A DNA stretch of 64,000 nt, from contig NZ_JASERT010000001.1 in assembly GCF_030027245.1 (NCBI RefSeq), forward strand, positions 62,001 through 126,000, written 5' to 3'. The stretch comes from Asticcacaulis sp. EMRT-3. Its GTDB lineage: Bacteria > Pseudomonadota > Alphaproteobacteria > Caulobacterales > Caulobacteraceae. Below the pieces are notes generated by a model. That model saw nothing but the letters and a program-made list of their open reading frames with translations, searched no databases and was not told the DNA's origin. Shown piece after piece: positions 18,663-27,434 of this stretch. A program made the translations under genes and the position numbers. Position 1 is the stretch's first letter. Each line of letters opens with the position of its first letter.

Positions 18663-18740
18663 ATGGTAGATTCGATCAACAGTGACCAGACAATGGCCCC
18701 GCGCTCAAGAAGCGAAGCGGTAGCGCAAAGGAAAATGTGA
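18663..18740 (+). CDS. 25-codon ORF duplicating the start of flgC
   Basis: ATG at 18663 with a strong AGGAG (18651-18655) encodes MVDSINSDQTMAPRSRSEAV and five more residues before TGA. The first 36 bases match the flgC start (MVDMINSDQTMA) with only a few differences, then the frame diverges. The TGA overlaps the flgC ATG (ATGTGATGG). It is either a relic of a partial duplication or a leader peptide that feeds ribosomes to flgC. Confidence 0.55.
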   Translation: MVDSINSDQTMAPRSRSEAVAQRKM

Positions 18741-19156
18741 TGGTTGATATGATCAACAGCGACCAGACGATGGCTGTAGCCGCCAGCGCGCTCAAGGCGC
18801 AGCAGGCCAGAATGCGCATTATCGCCGAAAACATCGCCAATGCCGATTCGACCGGCAAGACGCCCGGTTCCGATCCCTACCGCCGACAGGTACCGGTTTT
18901 CACCTCTGCGCCGATCGATGGGGCCACGGGCGTTGAACTGGCGCGCGTGGCACCCGATACGAGCGCCTTCACGATGGAATATGATCCGTCGCATCCGGCG
19001 GCCAATGCCAATGGTTATGTCAAAAAACCCAATGTCAATCCGCTGATCGAAACCATGGATATGCGCGAAGCGCAGCGGGCCTATGAAGCCAATATGAATG
19101 TGATCGAAACCAGCCGCGACATGACCGAGAAGGTGCTCGATATTTTGCAGAAATAA
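18740..19156 (+). CDS. flgC: Flagellar rod protein FlgC
   Basis: Proximal rod subunit, 138 residues. The N-terminal motif is KAQQARMRIIAENIANADSTGK, the middle has DPYRRQVPVF, and the end is MDMREAQRAYEANMNVIETSRDMTEKVLDILQK. ATG 18740 is used; GTG 18737 is directly before it. AAAGGA sits very close upstream, so translation may rely on coupling to the preceding small ORF. Confidence 0.95.
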   Translation: MVDMINSDQTMAVAASALKAQQARMRIIAENIANADSTGKTPGSDPYRRQVPVFTSAPIDGATGVELARVAPDTSAFTMEYDPSHPAANANGYVKKPNVNPLIETMDMREAQRAYEANMNVIETSRDMTEKVLDILQK

Positions 19157-19181
19157 CGCCTCTGCAAGCCTGACAGCGCTC

Positions 19182-19296
19182 TAGAGCAACGCGCGTTTAA
19201 TTTGACTTACAAATTGAATGCGAGATGCGGAAAAACGTAAAATGTAGAGCGGGTTGCATGCCTTTGACCGATTCCATCAGAATGCAAACCGCTCTA
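19182..19296 (+). repeat. Family A 115-bp element, copy 2
   Basis: Same length and ends (TAGAGCAACG...CGCTCTA) as copy 1, with few substitutions. It separates flgC from fliE inside what should be one operon, and a TAGAGC-like CGCTCTAGAGC junction is visible at its left edge. It ends 18 bases before the fliE ATG, so it may influence fliE expression. Confidence 0.85.
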
Positions 19297-19314
19297 AAAG
19301 CAAGGACTTAACCG

Positions 19315-19632
19315 ATGACACCACTGGTAGCGGCACGCGCCTATGGCGCCGCCATCAAACAGGCCCAGGGCCTCTCCGGCAGTGATACGCCCGATGGCCT
19401 GGACGCGCCCGCCAAGGCCGATTTCGGCCAGATGCTGAAAACCGCCATGACCCAGACGGTGCAATCGACGCAAAACGCAGAGCACCTGATGGTGCAGCAG
19501 CAGGCTGGCAAGGCCGAACTGATCGACGCCGTCACCGCCGTCGCCAATGCCCAGACGAGCCTGCAAAGCGTCATCGCCATCCGCGATCAGGTGATCAGTG
19601 CTTACCAGCAGGTCATGCAAATGCCCATTTAG
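19315..19632 (+). CDS. fliE: Flagellar hook-basal body complex protein FliE
   Basis: Joins the MS ring to the proximal rod; 105 residues. Typical FliE pattern: DFGQMLKTAM, then QQQAGKAELIDAVTAVANAQTSLQSVIAIRDQVISAYQQVMQMPI. It follows flgBC, separated by a repeat element, and its stop is immediately followed by a family B palindrome. Confidence 0.95.
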   Translation: MTPLVAARAYGAAIKQAQGLSGSDTPDGLDAPAKADFGQMLKTAMTQTVQSTQNAEHLMVQQQAGKAELIDAVTAVANAQTSLQSVIAIRDQVISAYQQVMQMPI

Positions 19633-19734
19633 AAAATCGCGGTCTTTGGTCATCTGGTGCGTTGGCGTCGCTTGCGGGTACTTTAGTACCCGCGTCGCTC
19701 GCCGCCTGCCATAGGACTCAAATCTCACGATTTT
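19633..19734. repeat. Family B 102-bp palindrome, copy 1
   Basis: Starts AAAATCGCGG directly after the fliE stop and ends CACGATTTT. The centre is GGGTACTTTAGTACCC, and the flanks GGCGTCGC and CTCGCCGCC pair imperfectly. A near-identical copy follows the cckA stop at 24600. It can form a long hairpin and may end transcription. Confidence 0.8.
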
Positions 19735-19775
19735 CACGCCGGTGAACAGGAAGAAAATTTTCTTAGCCTGCTCTC

Positions 19776-19829
19776 TCCTCCCCATTTATGGGGAGGGGGA
19801 CCACAAGCGCAGCGCAGTGGTGGTGGGGT
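19776..19829. repeat. Family C CCTCCCC palindrome repeat
   Basis: CTCCTCCCC-ATTTAT-GGGGAGGGGG palindrome followed by ACCACAAGCGCAGCG and GTGGTGGGG, the layout shared by all family C copies in this window. The rest of 19735-20059 shows no gene; it carries the CtrA box described separately. Confidence 0.75.
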
Positions 19830-19963
19830 ATGGAAAGGGTGGCATTTTCGCAGCCGATGAAGGAAGGGGCCTGTCTTTAATAGCCTCTGCCTCTGCGGTG
19901 TTCACATCATTTTCGCAAGATCCAAAAATTCCCCTTACCTGCGGCATAGAATCCCGGCAAAGC

Positions 19964-19978
19964 TTAATTGGCCATTAA
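19964..19978 (+). promoter_or_regulatory. CtrA box of the fliQR-flhB operon
   Basis: Exact TTAA-N7-TTAA (TTAATTGGCCATTAA), 82 bases before the fliQ ATG. fliQ is a classic CtrA-regulated class II promoter in Caulobacter, and this operon ends next to cckA, the kinase that controls CtrA. Confidence 0.85.
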
Positions 19979-20059
19979 CCTAATGCAGGGCAATTTCGAC
20001 CGGTCGGCATCGGCAATTTCTGCCGGGCCCCTGTCAAAATTAACCTTTAAGAGTCTCAT

Positions 20060-20323
20060 ATGAACGGTGCGGATTTCCTGAGTTTCGGACGCGACGCCAT
20101 CTGGCTGACCCTGCAATTGTGCACGCCGATTCTGCTGGTCGGCCTTGTCATCGGCGTGGCCATCGGCCTGTTTCAGGCCCTGACGCAGATTCAGGAAGCC
20201 ACCTTGATCTACGCTCCCAAGATCATCGGCATTTTTCTGGCCCTGCTATTGTTTCTGCCGCTGATGGGTGCGCTGCTGGCCGGCTTCATGCACGAAGTCG
20301 CGGGCAAGATTGCGGGCATGTAG
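20060..20323 (+). CDS. fliQ: Flagellar export protein FliQ
   Basis: 87-residue export-gate subunit with two membrane helices (CTPILLVGLVIGVAIGLFQALTQIQEATL and IIGIFLALLLFLPLMGALLAGF), the standard FliQ signature. First gene of fliQ-fliR-flhB. Its TAG is followed at once by the fliR ATG. Confidence 0.97.
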   Translation: MNGADFLSFGRDAIWLTLQLCTPILLVGLVIGVAIGLFQALTQIQEATLIYAPKIIGIFLALLLFLPLMGALLAGFMHEVAGKIAGM

Positions 20324-21160
20324 ATGTTTCTGGCGGCGTTACCCCTGCGCAGCGCGCTCGGCGACGCCGCCGATCTCAACACCCAGATCGTTTCGGCCCT
20401 GGGCAATTCGCAACAGCTCTGGCATATCGGGCTGATCTTTCTGCGCCTGACCAGTCTGGTCATGCTGGTGCCGGGGCTGGGCGATCAGGCCGTGCCTGCC
20501 CGTGTGCGCTTAAGTTTCGCCCTGTTATTGTCGATCGCCATTTCGCCGATGGTAGGGAGCAGTCTGCCGCCCCTGCCGCCGGGGCTGGGCGGCATGACCG
20601 GCGATGTGCTGCATGAGGTGCTGATCGGCCTGATGCTCGGCACCTTGATGCGCGTCTTGCTCTATACCCTGACCACCAGTGGTGAAATCATCTCGCTGCA
20701 CAGCGGCCTGTCCTTCGCCCAGACCGCCAATCCGGCGGAGGCCCAGCCCTCATCGAGCATCGGCACCTTTCTAGCCATGCTGGGCCTTGTGCTGATCTGG
20801 TCCACCAACCTGCATCACCTGTTCATCCGCGCCATGGTCGATTCCTACACGGTCTTTCCGGCCACGCGGCCCGTCATGATCAATGACGGGGCCACCCTGA
20901 TGGTGCGCACGGTCGGCGACAGCTTTGTGCTGGCCATGCAGATGTCGGCACCGATCATCGTCTTTTCGCTCGTCTTCAATATCGCCACGGGCTTTGTGGC
21001 GCGCATCATGCCCAACTTCCCGGTCTTTTTCGCCGCCACGCCGCTGAGTCTGCTGCTCAGTATGGCTTTGCTGGCTATGGGGCTGGGCGGCATGGGCATG
21101 GCCTTCCTCGACCACTACCAGGACATGCTGGGTATTTTTATCCGGAGCGGTCATGGCTGA
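20324..21160 (+). CDS. fliR: Flagellar export protein FliR
   Basis: 278-residue multi-pass export-gate protein. Marks: RLTSLVMLVPGLGDQAVPARVRLSFALLLSIAI, GLMLGTLMRVLLYTLTTSGEIISLHSGLSFAQ, and a final FLDHYQDML helix. It overlaps flhB by eight bases. The first about 20 residues before AALPLRSALG are longer than usual but in frame. Confidence 0.95.
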   Translation: MFLAALPLRSALGDAADLNTQIVSALGNSQQLWHIGLIFLRLTSLVMLVPGLGDQAVPARVRLSFALLLSIAISPMVGSSLPPLPPGLGGMTGDVLHEVLIGLMLGTLMRVLLYTLTTSGEIISLHSGLSFAQTANPAEAQPSSSIGTFLAMLGLVLIWSTNLHHLFIRAMVDSYTVFPATRPVMINDGATLMVRTVGDSFVLAMQMSAPIIVFSLVFNIATGFVARIMPNFPVFFAATPLSLLLSMALLAMGLGGMGMAFLDHYQDMLGIFIRSGHG

Positions 21161-22229
21161 GGGCAGCGAAGGCGAAGACAAAACAGAACAGGCCTCCGGC
21201 CGGAAGCTCGAACAGGCCAGAGCTTCCGGTGATGTTGCCAAATCCTCCGATGTGCCGAGCGCCCTGTCGCTGATCGGCGTGTGCGGGCTGCTGGCCTTTC
21301 AGGGCCCGGCCATCTGTCGCCATCTGCTCAACGATCTTCTGCCGTTTGTGGCCCATCCCGAAGAGTTTCTCGACTCGCTGCAAGGCGATGGCGGCCTGAC
21401 CATCGCTCATGAGGTGGTCATGGCCATCCTGCCGATCCTGCTGATGATCCTCGGCACGGCCACCTTCTTCGGCGTGGCGGGCAATGTGCTGCAAACCGGG
21501 CTGATCTTCGCGCCCGACAAGCTCAAGCCGAAATTCGACAAGCTGAACATTCTGGAATCGTTCAAGCGTATGTTCGGCGTCGATTCGCTCGTGCAGTTCC
21601 TGAAAACGGTGCTGAAGCTGATCGCCACGGGGATCGTGGTGTGGATGGTGCTGAAAAACCGCACCGGCGATCTGCTGGCCCTGACCGGTGCCTCGCCCGC
21701 CCTGATCATGCCCTATGCCGCGGAGGCGCTGAAGGCGCTGGCTATGGCCGTTTGCATCTTCCTTTTCGTCAGCGCCGCCGCCGACTATATGTGGCAGCGT
21801 TTCCGCTTCATGGAACGGATGAAGATGTCGAAGCAGGAGGTCAAGGACGAATACAAGCAGACCGAAGGCGATCCGCACGTCAAGGCCAAGCTGCGTTCGC
21901 TGCGCATCCAGAAATCGCGTCAGCGCATGATGGCCAATGTCGCCAAGGCGACCGTGGTGGTCACCAACCCGACCCACTATGCCGTCGCCCTGCATTACGA
22001 GATGGGCCATACGATGGCACCGGTCTGCGTGGCCAAGGGGATGGACGATGTGGCCCTGCGCATCCGCGCCGAAGCGGGCAAGCATGATGTGCCGGTGATC
22101 GAGGATCCACCGCTGGCACGCGCCCTCTATGCCAGCATGGAGATCGACGACGTGATCCCCGAAGCGCACTTTGCTGCCGTGGCCAAGCTGATCAGCTTCG
22201 TGCTGACGCGCAAGCGGCGCGGGTTTTAA
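21153..22229 (+). CDS. flhB: Flagellar export specificity protein FlhB
   Basis: 358 residues: four membrane helices and a cytoplasmic domain that self-cleaves at the NPTH motif (residues 272-275, followed by YAVALHYE) to switch export from rod/hook to filament substrates. The N-terminal EDKTEQASGRKLEQARASGDV is typical. Last gene of the operon before cckA. Confidence 0.97.
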   Translation: MAEGSEGEDKTEQASGRKLEQARASGDVAKSSDVPSALSLIGVCGLLAFQGPAICRHLLNDLLPFVAHPEEFLDSLQGDGGLTIAHEVVMAILPILLMILGTATFFGVAGNVLQTGLIFAPDKLKPKFDKLNILESFKRMFGVDSLVQFLKTVLKLIATGIVVWMVLKNRTGDLLALTGASPALIMPYAAEALKALAMAVCIFLFVSAAADYMWQRFRFMERMKMSKQEVKDEYKQTEGDPHVKAKLRSLRIQKSRQRMMANVAKATVVVTNPTHYAVALHYEMGHTMAPVCVAKGMDDVALRIRAEAGKHDVPVIEDPPLARALYASMEIDDVIPEAHFAAVAKLISFVLTRKRRGF

Positions 22230-22234
22230 GATGT

Positions 22235-22270
22235 TTTTTTCCCTCTCCCCTTGATGAGGGGAGAGGGAAG
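22235..22270. repeat. Short CCCTCTCCCC palindrome after flhB
   Basis: TTCCCTCTCCCC-TTGAT-GAGGGGAGAGGGAA, a 12-bp stem preceded by a T run. It could terminate transcripts on the minus strand or be a degenerate family C unit. The remaining bases to 22436 are unassigned and probably hold the cckA promoter. Confidence 0.6.
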
Positions 22271-22436
22271 ATATAGGCGGGCCAAGCGAATATCATCACG
22301 TTTTCCATGACAAATACCTGAATCCGAAAAGGTTTTTGAATCGGGACGCCACGACAGCAAATGCGCTACACTCACAGAAGTGATTCGCGCAGCGTACCAC
22401 GGCTGCGCGCGCCCCTTGCCATGAGGTGTTTTTCGC

Positions 22437-24599
22437 GTGTCTGCTCCTTCAAGCGCCAGCCCAACCGCCGCACTCGCCGCTCCCCGTCCTGCCGGGAAGG
22501 ACGGCCTGCTTGGCCGGTTACGCGGAATCGCCAGTCCGTGGAGTTTCGGTCTGGTGGCGATCATCGTTGTCTGCGCCTGCCTGGCCTCATGGCTGGTGGC
22601 GGGGCGCGTGCCGCCGGGTGTTCTGCTGGCCGCTATCGTCATGGCCTTTGCGGTGGTGGTGTTCATGGGCATGTTCGCCTTTGCCGGTGACAGCGAAGCG
22701 CTGAGCAGCGAAGGTTTCAAGGCCGCAGATATTGTCGGCGCCCTGTCCGAACCGGCGGCCGTGGCGGCCTATGACGGCCATGTGCTGGCGGTCAATACGG
22801 CCTGGCGGGATGCCGGTGGTGAGGCGCGCCGGTTGCCGCAGGGCGAGGCCGCGCCGGCCCTGTTCGTGGCCCTGCGTGAAGCGCGGGCGCAAGGGGCTGG
22901 CCGGGCTCTGGTGCGGCTGGGCGGCTTTGATTATGAAATGGTGGTGTCGCGGCTTGGCGAAGATCTGGTGCTGGTGCGCGCCGCTTCGCAAGGCGTGCTG
23001 GGCACCGGACTGATGCTTAAGCACGAGAGCCGCGATGCGCTGGAGGCCCCGGCCTTTCTCAGCGAACCGGTCGCGGCGGCCGCTGCGTCCCTGCCGGACG
23101 CCCATCTCGACGCCTTCGCCGAGGCTGCGCCCTTCGGGGCGGCGCTGGTGCTGGGCGAGGATCTGTTTTCGGCGGCGGTCAGCGATTTCAACACCGTCTT
23201 CGCCGCCCTCGTCGAAAAGGTGCCCGACGCCTTGACCGGCATGGCGTTTGGCGATCTGGTCACCGATAATTCGCGCGCCGACCTGAAGGAAAAGCTGGCG
23301 GGCCACAACAAGGCCGGGCCGTTCGACATCCATCTCAAGGTCAAGTCCGAACGCGCGCTTCAGGTCTATGTCACCCAGGTGACGGGGGGGTACAGCCTCT
23401 ATCTGTTCGATGTGTCCGACCAGAAGAAGCTTGAGCAAAATCTGGTGCAGGCGCAAAAGATGCAGGCCATCGGTCAGGTGGCGGGCGGCATGGCGCACGA
23501 TTTCAACAATCTGCTCACCGGCTTCAAGTTCCGCAATGATCAGTTGCTGCTCAATCACCCGCTTGGCGACCCGTCTTACGACGATCTGAACGGCATCCGC
23601 CAGATTATCGCCCGCGCCGAGGATCTGGTGCGCAATCTGCTGGCTTTCGCGCGCAAGCAGACCGTCAAGCGCGTTACCATGAATGTCGGCGAAATGGTGT
23701 CGGAGGCCGAGGTTCTGCTGCGCCGTCTGGTGCGCGAAGACGTCAAGCTCGAAACCGAATATGGCCGCAACCTGCCCAATGTCCACGTCGATAAGGGGCA
23801 GATGGAAATGGTCATGATGAACCTCGTCGTCAATGCGCGCGACGCCATGCGCGCCCAGGGCGGCGGTAAGGTGTCGATCCGCACCGCCCCTCTGACCCAG
23901 GCCGAGGCGAAGGCGCGCGGCTGGGGCGAAGCCCCTGAGCAGGGCGCGGCCCTGATCGAGGTCAGCGATACCGGCCCCGGCATCCCGCCGGAGATCGTGG
24001 CCCAGGTGTTCGAGCCGTTTTTCACCACCAAGCCGCTCGGCGAAGGCACGGGCCTTGGCCTGTCCACCGTCCACGGCATTATCAATCAGGCGGGCGGCCA
24101 TATCGTCATCGATTCCCAGCCGGGGCAGGGCGCTACCTTCCGCATCTTCCTGCCGGTATGGATCGAAACGGAAAAAGAGGCCGAAGCGCCCAAGCCCGTC
24201 GCCGCCAAGCCCGTGCCTAAGGATCTGTCGGGCGTGGGCCGCATCCTGTTCGTCGAGGACGAACAGATCGTGCGCGGCATTGCCGCCCAGCTTTTGCGTC
24301 AGCGCGGCTACGAGGTGCTGGAAGCCTGCGACGGCGAAGAGGCGCTCGAAATCATCGAAGCCGAAAACGGCAAGTTCGACCTGTTGATCTCAGACGTCAT
24401 CATGCCTGGGCTCGATGGGCCATCGATGCTGAAAAAGGCGCGGCCCATGCTGGGCGATGTGCCGGTCATGTTCATATCCGGCTATGCCGAATCGGAATTT
24501 TCCGACCTGCTCGAAGAAGAAAAGAACATCTCCTTCCTGCCCAAGCCGCTCGACATCAAGACTTTGGCTGAGAAGGTCAAACAACAACTGGCGGCATAA
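22437..24599 (+). CDS. cckA: Cell-cycle hybrid histidine kinase CckA
   Basis: Bifunctional kinase/phosphatase that feeds phosphate through ChpT to CtrA and CpdR. 720 residues: two membrane helices (about 36-84), PAS-like region, then HisKA with MAHDFNNLLTG (His354), HATPase motifs (MNLVVNARDAM, DTGPGIPPEI, GTGLGLSTVHGI), and a receiver domain whose phosphoacceptor is Asp653 in ISDVIMPG. GTG start at 22437. Location next to flhB matches Caulobacter. A long antisense frame opposite it is a composition artefact. Confidence 0.95.
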   Translation: MSAPSSASPTAALAAPRPAGKDGLLGRLRGIASPWSFGLVAIIVVCACLASWLVAGRVPPGVLLAAIVMAFAVVVFMGMFAFAGDSEALSSEGFKAADIVGALSEPAAVAAYDGHVLAVNTAWRDAGGEARRLPQGEAAPALFVALREARAQGAGRALVRLGGFDYEMVVSRLGEDLVLVRAASQGVLGTGLMLKHESRDALEAPAFLSEPVAAAAASLPDAHLDAFAEAAPFGAALVLGEDLFSAAVSDFNTVFAALVEKVPDALTGMAFGDLVTDNSRADLKEKLAGHNKAGPFDIHLKVKSERALQVYVTQVTGGYSLYLFDVSDQKKLEQNLVQAQKMQAIGQVAGGMAHDFNNLLTGFKFRNDQLLLNHPLGDPSYDDLNGIRQIIARAEDLVRNLLAFARKQTVKRVTMNVGEMVSEAEVLLRRLVREDVKLETEYGRNLPNVHVDKGQMEMVMMNLVVNARDAMRAQGGGKVSIRTAPLTQAEAKARGWGEAPEQGAALIEVSDTGPGIPPEIVAQVFEPFFTTKPLGEGTGLGLSTVHGIINQAGGHIVIDSQPGQGATFRIFLPVWIETEKEAEAPKPVAAKPVPKDLSGVGRILFVEDEQIVRGIAAQLLRQRGYEVLEACDGEEALEIIEAENGKFDLLISDVIMPGLDGPSMLKKARPMLGDVPVMFISGYAESEFSDLLEEEKNISFLPKPLDIKTLAEKVKQQLAA

Positions 24600-24702
24600 A
24601 AAATCGCGGTCTTTGGACTGCTGGTGCGTTGGCGTCGCTTGCAGGTACTTTAGTACCTGCGTCGCTAGCCGCCTGCCATCAGTCTCAAATCTCACGATTT
24701 TT
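24600..24702. repeat. Family B palindrome, copy 2
   Basis: Directly follows the cckA TAA. AAATCGCGGTCTTTGG through CTCACGATTTTT matches copy 1 at 19633 with a handful of compensatory changes in the stem (GCAGGTAC/GTACCTGC versus GCGGGTAC/GTACCCGC), which shows selection or copying of a folded structure. Confidence 0.82.
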
Positions 24703-24743
24703 CCGTCGCAGCGAAGTACGGAACGCTTCACGAATCAGGCAAT

Positions 24744-24779
24744 AAAAAATCCGGCCCGCATATGCGAGCCGGATTTTTT
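24744..24779. terminator. Bidirectional terminator between cckA and rpmE
   Basis: AAAAAATCCGGC...GCCGGATTTTTT stem with a CGCATATGCG core. It has A and T runs on opposite sides, so it can end rpmE on the minus strand and cckA on the plus strand. Confidence 0.85.
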
Positions 24780-24801
24780 ATGAGGTTCAACTGTCTGCGT
24801 T

Positions 24802-25026
24802 TTACTTCTTGAGGAAGCCGCCGAACTTGTTGTTGAAGCGCGAAACGCGGCCAGCGCGGTCGAGCATCGTGCCGGTGCCGCCGGTCCAGGCCGGGTGGGT
24901 GCGCGGATCGATGTCGAGGTTCAGCACAGCGCCTTCCTTGCCATAGGTCGAGCGCGTCTGATAGGTGGTGCCGTCGGTCAGCGTTACCGTGATCCAGTGA
25001 TAATCGGGGTGGCCGTCTTTTTTCAT
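24802..25026 (-). CDS. rpmE: 50S ribosomal protein L31
   Basis: 74 residues from ATG 25026: [46 protein letters not shown], and the C-terminal [11 protein letters not shown]. It lacks the zinc CxxC cysteines (C-minus form, as in many alphaproteobacteria). A longer frame exists upstream but has no family match. Divergent from the ABC exporter. Confidence 0.95.
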   Translation of the reverse strand: MKKDGHPDYHWITVTLTDGTTYQTRSTYGKEGAVLNLDIDPRTHPAWTGGTGTMLDRAGRVSRFNNKFGGFLKK

Positions 25027-25184
25027 CGTTTTAGTCCTTGAAACGTCCGGCCAGCATGTTTGCGGACGCCGAAAAGAGGGATGTGCCCAGGCATGTGTCC
25101 TGGGCACGCAAAGAACAGAAGCGGCGCTATTACAGGAAGCTTTCTTGCCGTGCAAGCCTCTATTGGCTAAGAGCTTGTCTCAGC

Positions 25185-27041
25185 ATGGCAGATTCTCAAC
25201 AAAACCGCTCCGAGGCCGCTACAGGCCGCCTTTCCACTGGCCGCCCGTCCACAGGCGCCGAACTGGCCGCCAGCATCCGTCAGGCAGCGGGCGCACGCGG
25301 CAAGACGCGCAATATGCGCCCGCTGGCCCGACTATGGCCCTATCTGCTGCGGCAAAAGCGCAATCTGGTGCTGATGGTCGTGTTTCTGGTGCTGTCGTCG
25401 GCGGCCACCCTAAGCCTGACCGGCGCGGCGCGTTACCTGATCGACAAGGGGTTCGGCTCTGAGAATGTCTCCGTGCTCGACCTGTGGTTCCTGATCATGG
25501 GCGGGGTGGCCTTGCTGCTCGGCGTCGCCACCGCCTTTCGTTATTACTACATTACCCGGCTGGGTGAGCGCGTGGTGGCCGATGTGCGTGAGGATGTGTT
25601 CGGTCACATATTGCGCCTCGATCCCGGCTTTTTTCTCAATATCCGCACCGGCGAGGTGATTTCGCGCCTGACCAGCGACATCCAGATCATCGAAACCCTT
25701 GTCTCCAGCTCGATTTCGATTGCCCTGCGCAACCTTTTGACCTTTGTGGGCGGCATGGTGCTTTTGATGATCGTCAGCCCCAAGCTGACCCTGATCGTGC
25801 TGGCGCTTTTTCCGATCATCCTTGTGCCGCTGATCACCTTTGGCCGCGCCGTCGGCAAGCTGACGCGCCAGACGCAGGACAATTTCGCCCAGGCCGTCGG
25901 GTTCGCCACCGAATCGCTGGGAGCGCTCGAAACCGTCCAGGCCTTTGTGCGCGAAGCCTTCACCCGTTTGTGCTTCGATGCGGCGGTGGAGGATGCCTAC
26001 CATATCTCACTGAAGCGTATCCGGGCGCGCGCCATCATGACGGCTCTGGTCATTTCGCTGGTGTTTGGCGGCATAGCGGTGGTTTTGTGGCTGGGGGCGC
26101 AGGATGTCTTCCATCACCGCATGACCACCGGCGCCCTGATTCAGTTCGTCATGCTGTCGGTGCTGACCGCCGGTTCGGTGGCCAATCTCAACGAAACCTG
26201 GGGCGATCTGCAAAAAGCGGCGGGTGCCATGATGCGCATTGATGAATTGCTGCGCTCCGAACCGAATATCAAGGCTCCGGCCCATCCGGCGCAAATGCCA
26301 CCTCCGCGCGGCGAAATTCGCTTCGATGATGTCAGTTTCGCCTATCCGGCCCGCCCGGAAGCGGGCGTTTTGGATGGCTTTTCGCTGCATGTCAGGCCGG
26401 GCGAAACCGTAGCTTTGGTCGGGCCTTCGGGGGCGGGCAAATCGACCGTGTTCAAGCTTTTGCTGCGCTATTACGATTTCGATCAGGGCGCGATCCAGAT
26501 CGACGGCATCGATATTCGCACCGCCGATCCGCAAGATGTGCGCGCGCGGCTATCGCTGGTGGCGCAGGATACGGCGCTGTTTTCAGGCTCGGCGGCCGAT
26601 AATATCCGCTTTGGCCGCGAAGACGCTTCGGAGGCCGACATCCGGCTGGCGGCGGAAAAAGCGCAGGCGCTTGATTTCATCGAGGCCCTGCCGGAAGGGT
26701 TCAATCAGCCCCTGGGCGAGCGCGCCAAATCGCTGTCGGGCGGGCAAAAACAACGGCTCTCCATCGCCCGCGCTCTGGTGCGTGATGCGCCGATCCTGCT
26801 GCTGGATGAGGCGACCTCGGCGCTCGACGCCGAAAACGAACAGCTTGTGCAGGCGGCGCTCAATGCCGCCATGCGCGAACGTACTACTTTAGTGATCGCC
26901 CACCGTCTCGCCACCGTGCTGAAGGCCGACCGCATCGTGGTGATGGAGGCGGGCCGCGTGGTCGATACCGGCACGCATGACGAGCTGGTATCGCGCGGCG
27001 GCCTTTATCGGCGGCTGGCCAGTTTGCAATTTGGGGTGTAA
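25185..27041 (+). CDS. ABC exporter, fused permease and ATPase (MsbA/LmrA type)
   Basis: 618-residue half-transporter. Six membrane helices from about 50 to 330 are followed by an ATPase with Walker A GPSGAGKST, Q-loop VAQDTALFSG, signature LSGGQKQR, Walker B ILLLDEATS and H-loop IAHRL. ATG 25185 is chosen; a longer frame from 25038 overlaps the rpmE upstream region. The substrate (lipid, glycolipid or drug) cannot be read from sequence. Confidence 0.9.
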   Translation: MADSQQNRSEAATGRLSTGRPSTGAELAASIRQAAGARGKTRNMRPLARLWPYLLRQKRNLVLMVVFLVLSSAATLSLTGAARYLIDKGFGSENVSVLDLWFLIMGGVALLLGVATAFRYYYITRLGERVVADVREDVFGHILRLDPGFFLNIRTGEVISRLTSDIQIIETLVSSSISIALRNLLTFVGGMVLLMIVSPKLTLIVLALFPIILVPLITFGRAVGKLTRQTQDNFAQAVGFATESLGALETVQAFVREAFTRLCFDAAVEDAYHISLKRIRARAIMTALVISLVFGGIAVVLWLGAQDVFHHRMTTGALIQFVMLSVLTAGSVANLNETWGDLQKAAGAMMRIDELLRSEPNIKAPAHPAQMPPPRGEIRFDDVSFAYPARPEAGVLDGFSLHVRPGETVALVGPSGAGKSTVFKLLLRYYDFDQGAIQIDGIDIRTADPQDVRARLSLVAQDTALFSGSAADNIRFGREDASEADIRLAAEKAQALDFIEALPEGFNQPLGERAKSLSGGQKQRLSIARALVRDAPILLLDEATSALDAENEQLVQAALNAAMRERTTLVIAHRLATVLKADRIVVMEAGRVVDTGTHDELVSRGGLYRRLASLQFGV

Positions 27042-27068
27042 GGAATAGGTGCTTAAACGGAGGTGCCC

Positions 27069-27434
27069 ATGTCCGATGATACTCAGATTTTGACGCCTAT
27101 CCTGCCCTGCAATGATGTGCAGGTCAGCAAGGCGTTCTACCTGAAGCTCGGCTTCACCGTCCATTGGGAGGACGCGGCCGATCCGCAGGGCTATGTCATC
27201 CTCGGTCATCCGAGCGGCGCGGCCCTGCATCTCAACAAGGCGGTGGAGGGCTGGCTGGTGCCGGGCCGCAATCCGTTCGGGCTTTATCTCTATGTCGAGA
27301 CGGTTGATGAAATCGCGGCCATCGTCGGGTGCGAGGCGAAGAACCGCGAGTGGGGCATGTATGAGGCGGCCTTCTCCGATCCCGACCAGACGCTGGTGCG
27401 CGTCGGCTGGCCGATCTCGAAGCGTCAGGCCTAA
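27069..27434 (+). CDS. VOC / bleomycin-resistance-like protein
   Basis: 121 residues with the glyoxalase/BRP fold: TPILPCNDVQVSKAFYLKLGFTVHW, GYVILGHPSGAALHL, NPFGLYLYVETVDE, and WGMYEAAFSDPDQTLVRVGWP. Most like the BRP drug-binding branch; ligand unknown. GGAGG lies five bases before ATG 27069. It overlaps the convergent SMP-30 gene by four bases. Confidence 0.8.
   Translation: MSDDTQILTPILPCNDVQVSKAFYLKLGFTVHWEDAADPQGYVILGHPSGAALHLNKAVEGWLVPGRNPFGLYLYVETVDEIAAIVGCEAKNREWGMYEAAFSDPDQTLVRVGWPISKRQA

Noticed and set aside
22587..24101. Long 504-codon frame antisense to cckA
   Set aside because: GC-rich third-position shadow of a clearly real kinase; composition is His/Gln/Arg/Gly-rich with no domain.
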